Made by a program: the position numbers and the translations under genes. DNA of 51,152 nt, taken from the NCBI GenBank assembly GCA_001310555.1, contig BAXO01000033.1, positions 1-51,152 of the forward strand, given 5' to 3'. This document shows positions 21,736-30,909 of this stretch, in pieces (within the stretch, counting starts at the first letter, position 1; each line of letters starts with the position of its first letter). The notes under the pieces are model-generated. The model had not been told where the DNA came from. It saw nothing but the letters and a program-made list of their open reading frames with translations, and did no database searches. This stretch comes from Bacillus sp. JCM 19058 (lineage in GTDB: Bacteria; Bacillota; Bacilli; Bacillales_H; Bacillaceae_D).

Positions 21736-22179
21736 TTATCCTCTGCGGGCGCCGCGACCACCACGCTTTGACTCGGTTTGACGCTTCAATGTCGATAAGC
21801 GTTCTTCACTATCTTTTAGAAAGCGACTCATTTTGTCTTCGAAAGAGTGAGAAGGACGGCTGCTCCCCCGTGATCCTTGAGAGCGAGGCGACCGTTGAGA
21901 GGAAGGACGATTGGGCCGAGAAGATCTTTCTTCTCCTGCCGGACGATCCTTTGCCTTACGAATCGACAGACCAATTTTCCCATCCTTTTCAACGTTGACA
22001 ACCTTTACAAGAACCTCTTCTCCTACTTTTAAAAACTCATTAATGTCTTTCACATAATTGTCAGCGACCTCACTGATGTGCACAAGACCTGTTGAACCAC
22101 CAGGGAGCTCTACAAACGCTCCGAAATTAGTGATTCCAGTAACTTTGCCCTGCAACTTGCTGCCTACTTCGATTGACAT
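21736..22179 (-). CDS. yabR: S1-domain RNA-binding protein YabR
   Basis: 147 residues: an N-terminal S1 (OB-fold) domain, GSKLQGKVTGITNFGAFVEL...GLVHISEVADNYV, then an Arg/Ser/Pro-rich, probably disordered tail (SSRPNRPSSQRSPRSQ) ending in RGGRGARRG. The S1 domain resembles general stress protein 13 and polynucleotide phosphorylase; it probably binds RNA on or near ribosomes. Intact, with GGAGG before ATG 22179. Same place as in B. subtilis. Confidence 0.92.
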   Translation of the reverse strand: MSIEVGSKLQGKVTGITNFGAFVELPGGSTGLVHISEVADNYVKDINEFLKVGEEVLVKVVNVEKDGKIGLSIRKAKDRPAGEERSSRPNRPSSQRSPRSQGSRGSSRPSHSFEDKMSRFLKDSEERLSTLKRQTESKRGGRGARRG

Positions 22180-22230
22180 GAAAAAAATAGATCCTCCTTA
22201 AGAAATCTAAAAAATATTCATTTTTACTAT

Positions 22231-22260
22231 ATTATACCCGAATCGAAAAAAAAGTGTCAA
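22231..22260 (-). promoter_or_regulatory. yabR sigma-A promoter
   Basis: Minus strand TTGACA (22255-22260) and TATAAT (22231-22236), both perfect, spaced 18 bases across an A8/T8 run. The -35 overlaps the divIC stop codon. Confidence 0.8.
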
Positions 22261-22637
22261 TCTGCGGCTGATTCTGGCAATTTAAACAATGTCTCACCTT
22301 CGGCTGATAAATAATAATCGCGACGTGCGACTTCAGAAACATATTCATCATTGTTGTAATTAATAATTTCCTGCTTCAGATGGTTACTCTCTTTCTCAAG
22401 TGCTTGAAGCTCTTCTTGCAATGCAACTTTCTCCTGCTCCTTTTCGGCCAATACACTCACTTGATTGACGATCGTTACAGTGGCGATCGTGCATAAAGTT
22501 AATGCAAAAATGCCTAAAGCACCTAAACGGCGCAACAGGCCCCGACGTTTTCTTCTTTGAAGTTCAAGCTCTTGTTCTCGCTGTACTTTATAGGCAGAGT
22601 CTAATTCTCTAATTGTAGAAGTACGTTTTACATTCAT
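22257..22637 (-). CDS. divIC: Cell-division protein DivIC
   Basis: Bitopic septum protein that forms the DivIB-DivIC-FtsL complex. The 126 residues comprise a basic cytoplasmic N-terminus (QRRKRRGLLRR), one TM helix (LGALGIFALTLCTIATVTIV), and an outer leucine-rich coiled coil (EKVALQEELQALEKESNHL). The frame is open further upstream, but ATG 22637 has GAGGTGA eight bases before it and gives the family length (B. subtilis 125). Intact. Confidence 0.93.
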   Translation of the reverse strand: MNVKRTSTIRELDSAYKVQREQELELQRRKRRGLLRRLGALGIFALTLCTIATVTIVNQVSVLAEKEQEKVALQEELQALEKESNHLKQEIINYNNDEYVSEVARRDYYLSAEGETLFKLPESAAD

Positions 22638-22651
22638 TTTGACTATCACCT

Positions 22652-23222
22652 CTACTCCTTCTTTTTCCTCATCGACCGAAGAGATTCCTTTATTTTTCGA
22701 AAAAAAGGCATACTCTTTTTGATTAGTCGTTCTACACCGCTTATACGGTAAGCTGTATTTAGAAGCCAGTACAAAGGCTTCCAAAAAAAACGCAATATAG
22801 CGAGTACAGCTGTTAATAATATCATACAAAAGGAATAAAGGAGTTTCAATATTAACTTTATTGGCTGTACAATTAAAATATACAAACATCGTGTAATAAA
22901 GCGGTAGATAGCAAGAATAGCTTGAATCAGACGTTCTAGTAAACCGCGATATATGTTTTGAAATATAGCGCGATACGCCGCATATCCACACAATAAGGCG
23001 AGAAAAATATAAAGCCTGACTTCTCCGTTATTCACTTGCAGAAGGACGTAAAAAAACAATAAGGGCCTGCGTTAACCAAAACAGGAAGTCGTAGCAGGCC
23101 TGTGCCCAATGAAAGGATAACCTTTTTTTTGAAAAGCGTCCATACGTGTCTAGCGCCGTTCCAATCCATAGACCTGTTGCCGCCATTGATATCATTGTAT
23201 AAAATTGTACGGTAAGACTCAC
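22652..23222 (-). CDS. yabQ: Spore cortex membrane protein YabQ (frameshifted)
   Basis: Membrane protein required for spore cortex formation in B. subtilis. GTG at 23222, overlapping the yabP stop (GTGA), begins MSLTVQFYTMISMAATGLWIG; several TM helices follow and the C-terminus is strongly basic (RKIKESLRSMRKKKE). An A7 run at 23050-23056 breaks the frame; with six the protein reads LTQALIVFYVLLQVNNGEVR. Repaired length about 189. Lies in a yabP-yabQ-divIC operon. Confidence 0.88.
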
Positions 23223-23530
23223 TTAAATAACTTCCCAAAAAATCCTTTTGATTTATCCTGCTGATTTTGCTCGAGGTAGACAAAGTCATAGATCTTCCCT
23301 TCGATCGATACGACTCCCTCTTCTACATCCAAATTCTTCATGTGCAGCCCTTGTCCACGGATGGCAAGAAACCCCATCATTGTTTCCAACAAAAATTCTT
23401 CGTTATCAAAGCTTTCTACTTGTTTGACTCCAGTAATCTTCAGCTGCTTGCGCCCTTTTAAAATGATATCATGCTCATTCGATTTCCGTCCCTGCCCCAT
23501 CGGCGCCCCATATTCATAGTTTTGGTTCAT
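23219..23530 (-). CDS. yabP: Sporulation protein YabP
   Basis: YabP/YqfC-family protein needed for cortex formation. 103 residues; typical are HDIILKGRKQLKITGVKQVE, SFDNEEFLLET and GQGLHMKNLDVEEG. ATG 23530 (MNQNYEYGAPMG) is preceded by GGAGGATGAAGGA; 16 more in-frame codons upstream are not family-like. In B. subtilis hslR precedes this gene, but it is absent here. Confidence 0.92.
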   Translation of the reverse strand: MNQNYEYGAPMGQGRKSNEHDIILKGRKQLKITGVKQVESFDNEEFLLETMMGFLAIRGQGLHMKNLDVEEGVVSIEGKIYDFVYLEQNQQDKSKGFFGKLFK

Positions 23531-23637
23531 TCCTTCATCCTCCTCCATCATGCATTCCGTTCGCAAACCTCTGCTCATGCGCTGGAAAAGCTCCTGACGG
23601 CAAAACTAGGCCCGCTAAAAACCCTTTACTCAAACGT

Positions 23638-23850
23638 ATGACGGAACAGAATAAATTAGAACAAGCCTTCCAAGCTTCCCCTAGTAACTTTAAGTATGTA
23701 GAAGCGTTATTCCCAAAGCGATCGGCGAAAATATTTGAGAACCTCCCGACATCCTTCACTGTTCCAAGGTTTAAATTAAAGCTTAAAGTAAATGGCGGCT
23801 ATCAGTCACCGTTACAAGCAAAACTAGCGAAATCCTTGCCGTTTGCATGA
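23638..23850 (+). CDS. Small unrecognised ORF upstream of yabP
   Basis: 70 codons beginning MTEQNKLEQAFQASPSNFKY; the C-terminal half is Lys/Phe-rich (RFKLKLKVNGGY). I do not recognise a family. No clear ribosome site precedes the ATG, so it may be the 3' end of a damaged gene or not translated. It occupies the position where hslR would be expected but on the opposite strand. Confidence 0.3.
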   Translation: MTEQNKLEQAFQASPSNFKYVEALFPKRSAKIFENLPTSFTVPRFKLKLKVNGGYQSPLQAKLAKSLPFA

Positions 23851-23899
23851 AAGTAGTACGATGAAAAGGAATCAAATTTTAGAAGGAGTGTTGACTGTA

Positions 23900-24416
23900 A
23901 TGAAAAAAATTGAACGGAACGATCTCGCCAGATTTATCAATCTCCGAAATATGCGATACTTTGAACGATTATATTCAGGCAAACTGGAAAGTGATTCTTA
24001 AGGAAAATGAAAAAGCTTATTTAGATGCTTATCCAGAGCTAGAGGATGCGACTTACGGACTGTATGCTAACCATCTTTTGACTCCAATTTGGAAAGAGCT
24101 CGAAAAAGCAGGGTATCGTTCCTTTGGAGAAGTAAAAGAAGATGATTACTTGATCGCAGAATGCTTAAATTTTAGAAACTCAATTGAAAAAGAAAAATGG
24201 GGAAGCGGAGACGGAGACCAATGCTCACGTATCTTTTGGATCGTCATCGAAAATGAGCAACAGAAGCAAATCGGCACTTTACTGTATGAAATGTTTCATT
24301 CGCACCTTCAGTTTAAAGTACCGGACGCGCCAAAAATTACTGCTTTAAAGGATGTAGAACGAAAACAAATTACAACGACTATTTTACGAATGAAAGAAAA
24401 AGAAAGCGAGACTTGA
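23900..24416 (+). CDS. Hypothetical protein, unrecognised family (frameshifted start)
   Basis: Soluble, acidic protein of about 172 residues. AAGGAG lies 11 bases before ATG 23900; an A7 run just after it (should be six) hides the start MKKLNGTISPDLSISEICDT. The remainder is open: aromatic-rich N-terminal half (YLDAYPELEDATYGLYANHL), a central LNFRNSIEKEKWGSGDGDQC and a helical C-terminus. No signal peptide or TM segment. I cannot assign a function. It stands alone, ends at 24416, and a strong hairpin follows 180 bases later. Confidence 0.65.
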
Positions 24417-24595
24417 GCTCCGATAGCTTGGACGACTCAACTAAGGCTACTTGCAGCTAGGGAAAGACAATAGAAGCCTCTGAGCGAGAAATCGGGCCGT
24501 GCTGTCTAGATAAATGCGAGAATACCGACAATATACTTCTATCGATGGCAAGGCAATAAAAGCCTCTTACTCCATACCTTCGAGAAGTGATTAAA

Positions 24596-24630
24596 GCTGT
24601 GAACGAGTACATTTTATGCTCGTTCACAGC
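24596..24630. terminator. 12-bp hairpin in a 430-base gene-free stretch
   Basis: GCTGTGAACGAG (24596-24607) and CTCGTTCACAGC (24619-24630) pair perfectly around an 11-base AT-rich loop, between convergent genes. Followed by ATTTTGTATA on the plus side and TTTAATC on the minus side, so a probable bidirectional terminator. The rest of 24417-24846 shows no gene I can support. Confidence 0.6.
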
Positions 24631-24846
24631 ATTTTGTATATACTACCACCGCTGAATGCTGGTACAATCTCATCATCGATAGTAGTCGCTTCGATTACAA
24701 CATGCTGATCAAAACTCATTTCCATAGGGAAGCCGGCGAGTCCTTAATTCACCTCTTTCTGGAAATGGATGTTTGCCAAAAGCTTTGTGACATTATGAAA
24801 ACCGCTAGGGCGATTATTTTGTGCTATTTTTAGAAAAAGGACTAAG

Positions 24847-26258
24847 TTATTCTCCGAATGTCTCTAACGCTCTTTTTAGTCGAGCCACTCCCTCGGTTAT
24901 CTCCACCTCGGTCAAGCTTCCGTACCCCATTACTATCTGATTTGTATGTGACCCTTTTTGCAGCGCGTAATCCTCGACGGGATAAATAATCAATTTCTGA
25001 CTTTTTATCCACTCGACTAGTTTCTCGGTAAAATCAATTCGTTGAAACTCAACGACTAGATGCATTCCGGCTGCATGCCCTAATATCGTAATAGCTGAAA
25101 ACTGTTCTGTTAAAGCATCAACGAGAGCTTTACGTCGCTTTTGATAAATTTTTTTCATCCGGCGCACATGCTGATCCAATACCCCTCATCCAGGAAACGA
25201 GCCATAATCAACTGATCAAGCGATGGCGTATGCCGATCCGAAAACCATTTCCATTCCTGAAACCTCTCGATTAATGGAAAAGGTAAAATGACGTAACCGA
25301 TTCGTAAAGCGGGCGAAAGTATTTTACTGAAGGTACCGACATAAATAACGTGTTCCTGATCAAGTCCTTGCAGCGACGAGACCGGCGTGCCTCATACGTA
25401 AATTCACTATCATAATCATCCTCAACAAGGTAGCACTGCATCTGTCGAGCATACTCAACAAGCTGAATCCGGCGCTGAATCGGTAATATCGCTCCTAACG
25501 GAAACTGGTGTGATGGAATGACAAAAACAAAGCTCGGTTTTTCATTCCGTGGAAGAAAGTCGGGTATCATGCCATGCGCATCGCACTGTATTGGACGAAG
25601 TGCCGCACCTGCATAAGAGAAAATACGTCGCATCTCATCCGTAACAGGATCCTCAACAGCGACTTGCCCGCCTTCTGCCGTCAACAGCTTCGTAATAAGA
25701 AACAACGCTTGTGTCGCACCTGATGTAATGACAATTTGTTCTGGCTGACAATTGACCCCTCTTGTTCGCGCTAAATAAGATGCTAATACGTACCGAAGTG
25801 TCTCGTCTCCGTATGGCTGACGATAACCAAACACTTCATCAGCAGCATCATAACAAACTTCCTTTGCTAATCGACCCCATATTTTCCTAGGAAATTGATC
25901 CATCGCCGGGTTTCCTGCCCGAAAATCGATGTCGTCTGTCGAATCCAAAGTAGATTCCTGCCTCTGTTTTAAAAAAAGCTCCGCTTCCCGCCGTACCTTG
26001 TTTCGATTGAAAAACAGCTCCCTTGGCTACAAAGGTTCCAGAGCGTGGACGGACGACTAAATAGCCTTCAAATATAAGCTGCTCATACGTCTCGATAATC
26101 GTATTGCGAGATACCCCGATATTGGATGCCAGTTCGCGTGTAGACGGCAGACGCTGTCCCTCCTTCAGTTCCTCGTTTAAAATGCAGTTGCGAATTTGCT
26201 CATATACTTGCCTTGTCAATGCTTTCGGACTCGTTCGGTCAATCGGAAACCACAGCAC
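24847..26258 (-). CDS. MocR-type regulator: GntR wHTH plus aminotransferase-like domain (frameshifted)
   Basis: PLP-dependent transcription factor of the MocR/GabR/PdxR group. N-terminal GntR winged helix (QVYEQIRNCILNEELKEGQR, LPSTRELASNIGVSRNTI), then a fold type I aminotransferase domain: ITSGATQALFLI, VEDDYDSEF, and in the repaired frame GTFSKILSPALRIGY with the PLP lysine. Three one-base losses: near 25957, near 25383 and near 25175-25183 (TATTGG for TATTTGG). Repaired length about 470, normal. GTG 26258 follows AGGAGGG. Divergent from a racemase gene it probably controls. Confidence 0.88.
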
Positions 26259-26279
26259 CTCAATCCCTCCTGATCTTAT

Positions 26280-26324
26280 CTGGTACTATAAAAGTCAATT
26301 AATTCTGGCACTATTCCGTACCAG
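26280..26324. promoter_or_regulatory. Candidate MocR operator: two direct and one inverted repeat
   Basis: In the 115-base divergent region, CTGGTACTAT (26280-26289) recurs as CTGGCACTAT (26305-26314), 25 bases on, and GTACCAG (26318-26324) is an inverted copy of CTGGTAC. GabR-type regulators bind two direct repeats plus an inverted half site, so this arrangement fits. Confidence 0.5.
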
Positions 26325-26373
26325 TATAACATGATACGCTACAAGCATGGATATTTAGGAGGGACAACACAGT

Positions 26374-27086
26374 ATGAAAACAATTGGATTCATTGGTGGA
26401 TTGAGCTGGGAATCGACGGCTGATTATTACCGTTACGTCAATGAATATGTAAAGAAGGAGCGAGGCGGGCTTCACTCGGCAAAATGCCTGCTGCATTCGT
26501 TTGATTTCCAGGAAATTGCCGATTTGCAGCGTCAGGCACTCTGGGACGAGGCAACGGATAGAATGGTTCATGCTGCACAAGCATTAAAGCAAGGCGGAGC
26601 TGAATTCCTTATCATTTGTACGAACACAATGCATATTATGGCTGAAGCCGTCGAACAGGCTGCCAATATTCCGTTGCTTCATATTGGTGATGCCACGGCT
26701 GAAGAAGTACTGAAGCGAGGGTTGAAGAAGGTCGGCTTACTTGGAACCAAATTTACAATGGAAAAAGACTTCTACAAGGAGCGCCTGCTTGCGCACGGTA
26801 TCGAAACGATCACCCTGACGAAAAGGATCGGGAAACGATTCACCATATTATATTTTCTGAGCTGTGCAGGGGGGAAATTCTCCAGGACTCAAAAGCGCAG
26901 TACATGGCGGTCATCGATCGCCTTGCCGCCAAAGGAGCGGAAGGGATTATCCTCGGCTGCACGGAAATCCCACTCCTCGTCAAACCGGGAGATTGCGAGC
27001 TTCCTTTGTTCGATACGACCAAGCTCCACGCTGAAAAAGCGGCTGAATTTGCATTAAACCAAACCAAATCAGTTGAATCGTGCTAA
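26374..27086 (+). CDS. Aspartate/glutamate racemase family protein (frameshifted)
   Basis: Cofactor-independent racemase fold. MKTIGFIGGLSWESTADYY at the N-terminus and two catalytic Cys segments: LIICTNTMHIMAE and, after the break, IILGCTEIPLLV. One C is missing near 26812 (ATCACCCTGACG); restored, the protein reads TPDEKDRETIHHIIFSEL and is about 237 residues, the family size. The TNTMH and GCTE motifs match YgeA/aspartate-racemase relatives rather than MurI. Divergent from the MocR gene, so it may be induced by an amino acid. Confidence 0.88.
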
Positions 27087-27096
27087 GCAAGCAAAC

Positions 27097-27136
27097 GAGG
27101 GTGTCTTTTCGGCTTAAAGACACCCTCTTATTTTAT
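27097..27136 (+). terminator. Intrinsic terminator after the racemase gene
   Basis: GAGGGTGTCTTT (27097-27108) pairs perfectly with AAAGACACCCTC (27116-27127), followed by TTATTTTAT. Confidence 0.9.
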
Positions 27137-27262
27137 AGAAATGCTGTTTTACTACTGGACTAAAACTTTCTTGTTCCATTTTTTTTAATAGCTTAATTTC
27201 TAACTAACTCTCCCGTAAATGCTATAAAAAAATGAGTTAATTTTCATATTTATGGAGGCGTA

Positions 27263-27674
27263 CTACCACTCAGAAAAAAAATGGGTGTTGATCTTCGTCT
27301 AAAGCTAATGAAAGCCACTTCTTAAAGGCAGGCGATGTTACCTTTTCCCATACTTCTTCTGTCGTATAAATCCAACCTGCAAACTCTCATCAGACGTGGT
27401 TAATTCTCCTCCAATAGCTCGCCCTAACCACATAGTCGCTACTATTTCCTTTGAAACAGCCTGCAATATACCACAAAACTTATCTATCTTAATGTCAATT
27501 CCAGTTTCTTCTTTAACTTCACGAATAGCTGCAGCTTCAATTGATTCACCAAGCTCAGGCAACGCCTCCCGGTGGCTCCCATCCTCTTCGAGGTCCTTTA
27601 ATAAGTAGCAATTTTCCTTCAAAATTTCGAACTAAAACTCCTGCTGAAACAGAATGTCTTGGAAGCTCCGACAT
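27263..27674 (-). CDS. Nudix hydrolase (several frameshifts)
   Basis: From ATG 27674 the minus strand gives MSELPRHSVSAGVLVRNFEG, KLLLIKGPRRGWEPPGG, then after a one-base break near 27565 the rest of the Nudix box LGESIEAAAIREVKEETGI. A second break near 27378 and an A8 run at 27274-27281 lead to a C-terminus with EEVWEKVTSPAFKKWLSLAL and a stop at 27263. About 136 residues after repair. The box has the metal-binding REVKEE glutamates. Likely a nucleotide-sugar or (d)NTP pyrophosphatase; substrate unknown. Its position and ends are approximate. Confidence 0.75.
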
Positions 27675-27858
27675 TTCTTTCCCTCCCAAATTAATTTTGA
27701 TTTTTAGCTACTCTACTTCTGTCACTTTGACACAATTTTTTTCACTATACCGCCCGTCAGCACATAAGAATCCTATATACTTTTAGCCATCAGATTAATC
27801 CCTGCGAATGTTACGCATGAAACATTAATCTTGCTTAATCAAATGACATCCGAAAACC

Positions 27859-28789
27859 TTATACTCTCTCAAATAAATCCCGATAGTACTCTCTCAAGCT
27901 TTCTTTTAATGTCAAAGGCTTAATTATTTTTACGGATTCTCCAAAGCCAGCAAGGAATTTAACCATAAAGTCAAGCTCATTTGGCTCATACGAACCGACA
28001 ATATACGCCTGCTCCTCTTCTTGAATTAACTTCATCGATGGATAATGCTCCTGCTGAAAACTCTCTACCCCTTCTTGATCAACTAAACATTTAAATGAGA
28101 TTGCTTTCTCCGACGGCTTCCAAAGGGATTGAGCATTTTCTAACGTAGCTACATCCACTAATGGTTGGATGTCAGTGATATCTACGGAAGTCATCCGATC
28201 ACATCGGAAAACGCGGTACGCTGTTTTACACAGATCGTAAGCTTGGCAATACCAATAACCTTTCATCGAGTAAATCGATATTGGCTGTATCGTACGAGTG
28301 CTTGTTTGATGAGCTCTTTGATAATTAATTTGTAACACTTTATTTTTGACAGCTGCCAATAATAAAGCTTCCAAATGGGCACTATCTTTGATCTGCTCTG
28401 TATGGCGAAAGGAGATGCGATTTTGCATTCTTTCTATATCATGTCTTTCGCTTTCCGGCAATTCGTTTACAAATTTTTCATGTATGGAGCGAAACGATAT
28501 TTTGAAGGGTAAATTCGAAAAGCTCGAAGTGCTGCATAGAGAAGTAAAGCGCATAAATTTCTTGACTGGTAAACGTAATTGGAGGGAGCTGGATTTGGTT
28601 GAGTAACCGATAGCCCCATATCGACCATACTCGGCATAAATAGGCGCACCAATTTCCTCTAACGAACCGATATCTCTTAATGCTGTTCTTTTCGAAATTT
28701 GAAATTCCTGCATTAAATCTTGAAGCGTAAAACGCTGGATTTGATTAATGAAGCGCAGCATCTGATGAATGCGTTCTGATTTTTTTCAT
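27859..28789 (-). CDS. YafY-type regulator: HTH_11 plus WYL domain (frameshifted)
   Basis: N-terminal winged helix (RFTLQDLMQEFQISKRTALR) and a WYL ligand-binding domain (TIQPISIYSMKGYWYCQAY, then a C-terminal WCX part GFGESVKIIKPL). An A7 run near 28780-28786 hides the start; six A gives MKKSERIHQMLRFI from ATG 28789. Between about 28510 and 28640 at least two more compensating breaks scramble the linker: restoring them gives YGRYGGYRLLNQIQLPP and ITFTSQEIYALYFSMQ. Repaired length about 309. Divergent from the VOC gene at 28885, its probable target. Confidence 0.82.
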
Positions 28790-28884
28790 AAAAAGAAGCC
28801 TCTTTCTTTTAATGGTGCCTTAATTTGTCACCATTATAAACTATACTCGTAAGTGCAAGCAAAAATGATGAAAGGGGCAATACA

Positions 28885-29326
28885 ATGAATTTTGAAGTTA
28901 TACCGTTTTTATCTTTGAATGGGAAAGCTGCAGCTGCCATAGCCTTTTATGAAAAATATTTAGGTGCTAAAGTTCTCTTTAAGAAAAACTATAAAGAAAT
29001 GAAGGAAATGAGCCCTAACTTTCATTATGAAAAAGGCCAAGACGAGTATATTACCCACTCCGTCTTAGAAATAGGCGTGAATAAATTAATGATCGCCGAA
29101 GAAGCATGGATCGATCGCGACCTTGGCAGCTAGGAAATAGCTTTTCCTTTTGTATCCAAACGAAGGACGAGGATGTTATTAAAGCCTTGTATGAATCTCT
29201 AATTCAAAGCGGGTCGGTGACTGTTTTGGAGCCACTTCAAGAAAACGTGTTCAGCCAGGATATGCAGTTGTCCGAGATCCATTTGGAATCGTTATACAGC
29301 TATGTGTCACGACGCAAGATTTTTAA
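28885..29326 (+). CDS. VOC-family protein, PhnB/glyoxalase-like (frameshifted)
   Basis: Vicinal-oxygen-chelate fold, often metal binding, and of the PhnB/YjdN sub-group: MNFEVIPFLSLNGKAAAAIA, FYEKYLGAKVLF, and later RPWQLGNSFSFCIQ and, in the repaired frame, GYAVVRDPFGIVIQL. One A is missing near 29108-29112 and one near 29257; with both, about 147 residues to TAA 29324-29326. GAAAGGGG precedes the ATG. Substrate unknown. YafY-type regulators commonly sit next to such genes. Confidence 0.82.
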
Positions 29327-29385
29327 GGGGGGTTTCAGGGATACTAAAGCAATAAAGGAAAGACTCCTGTTTAAAATGATCAAAA

Positions 29386-29417
29386 GAAACGTACAGCGAA
29401 ACGATGCTGTACGTTTC
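29386..29417. terminator. 12-bp hairpin between convergent genes
   Basis: GAAACGTACAGC (29386-29397) and GCTGTACGTTTC (29406-29417) pair perfectly around 8 bases; on the minus strand TTTTGATC follows. Probable terminator for the transporter operon and the VOC gene. The rest of 29327-29515 has no gene. Confidence 0.6.
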
Positions 29418-29515
29418 CTACAAGCCTTTACACAGTTAACAAGCCTAAATGTCGATTAAACCAAACTGTAGAAGCGCTAAAGAAACTTAACCCGTTCTAA
29501 AGGTGAGCAAGGGTT

Positions 29516-30187
29516 TTACTTTTCAATATACTCAACGTAGAGATCCCTTGCGACCTCAAATTCAAGCTCATTCGGAATGCGAATAGTAACCATTTCACGC
29601 TCATCTATCCACATTCCTGAAACGTACGTACTCAAACTAGTAAATTGATTAATCGTGAATTCCGTTGAAAAAAAACGTGAACTCATACTCGTTATACTCC
29701 GGACTTACGAGTGTCAACGTCGTTCCATCAAGCTCAACATCTAGCGAAAGTTTATGCCGAGCTTGCTTTGGACTCCTCTCGATTCAACTTCTATTATTTG
29801 TTCGTTCGTCTCCTTTCTTTCTACGAGGACTTGTGCATTTATTTGTTCGGGCTGCTCGGCCGTTAACATTAACGGTCCTCCTGAATAGTCAAACGTCCAT
29901 TCTTTCTGGTAATCGTCGCTGATCTCTTCAAACGGTTGGTTGAACCTCGATTCCATTTCCTGATCCGTTGTATGCTCACGCATCTCTATTTCCTCGATTG
30001 GCAGGAAAGGCATGACTATAGCGGCAATGACAAGGAAAAGAGCATAGACAGCAATTAACGGATACATCCTCTTCCAGCTGAACAGCTTGCCTTTCCTAAT
30101 GGCTCGACTCCCAAGAAACACAACCCACAGCAGCCCTATTAAAATGATCGTAAGAAATAAAAAATAAGTCAATAATGGCAACATCAT
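29516..30187 (-). CDS. Membrane protein ending the GntR-ABC operon, unrecognised (frameshifted)
   Basis: About 223 residues after repair. Two N-terminal TM helices (LLTYFLFLTIILIGLLWVVF and MYPLIAVYALFLVIAAIVMP) are followed by an acidic, mostly beta-looking outer domain. Breaks near 29757 (restored ARHKLSLDVELDGTTLTLVS) and at a T8 run near 29667-29674 (seven gives FTFFSTEFTINQF); stop TAA at 29516. It overlaps the permease stop (ATGA), so it belongs to the operon. I recognise no family; it may be an accessory or sensor subunit of the transporter. Confidence 0.7.
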
Positions 30188-30909
30188 GGGTTCACCTCAA
30201 TTCGTTCAGAGACAAATATAGAACACAAAAAAAGCATTCCAGTTATCGCTAAAGCTTTAATAGCAAATAGGAAAAAAAGAAGATTCCATGAAAACAAATT
30301 GAACAGCAGCCGCAACTGATTCGATCCCAATGAACAAAGCTCCAAATAAAAGAACGGGCAATATGAAAACAAACACCTTATGAAGCTGAGTGAGTAAACC
30401 AACTAAATAGCCTAGAGCAGCAAATAACAGCATATAAATACATGCAGCTACGAATCCAAGCAACCATTCCTGCGGCTCTACGCTTGAGCTGACGACTTGC
30501 TCATTCATTGCAAAAACGATAATCTTCAATACATTTCCCGACAACATTGCCGTGATTCCCCCAACCAGACTAGCAGTTATTAAAAACAAACCATTGGCAA
30601 GACTACTGCTCAGTCGATTGGCCACAAAGGTAAAATCGTCGTAACGATATGCCTTTGTAGTCATAACAATCGCACTCATGAATGCCCAAATCATTGTAAA
30701 AACGAGGGCAATATTGCATTGTAATAGGTGCCACTAACCGAGTAATTGCTCAAACTACTCGAAAAGGAGCTCGAACCATTAAAAGAAAACAAAAGTGCTA
30801 ATAATTGAATGCCCATAAGTGTACTAAACATTTCGTAGTATGACTTTAGCTTATATTTATACTGCTTCCACACAATATCTCTCAGATTAACCTTTGTGAA
30901 AGACATCAT
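30184..30909 (-). CDS. ABC transporter permease of a YtrA-regulated operon (frameshifted)
   Basis: About 241 residues with roughly six TM helices and no ATPase motifs: starts MMSFTKVNLRDIVWKQYKYK, typical of ABC-2 permeases that begin with a cytoplasmic helix. A break near 30700 joins YNAILPSFL with TMIWAFMSAIVMTTKAY, and an A7 run near 30275-30281 is one base too long (six gives MESSFFLFAIKALAITG). Sits directly after the ATPase gene. Substrate unknown; relatives export antibiotics or act in cell-envelope stress. Confidence 0.8.

Noticed and set aside
22638..22991. Upstream extension of the divIC frame to 22991
   Set aside because: Lies inside yabQ, is not family-like, and a good ribosome site marks 22637.
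24624..24725. A 34-codon minus-strand frame (MEMSFDQHVVIEATTIDDEI..., with a MoaD-like Gly-Gly near the end)
   Set aside because: Too short, overlaps the strong hairpin at 24596-24630, has no good ribosome site, and the resemblance to MoaD/ThiS C-termini is only a few residues.
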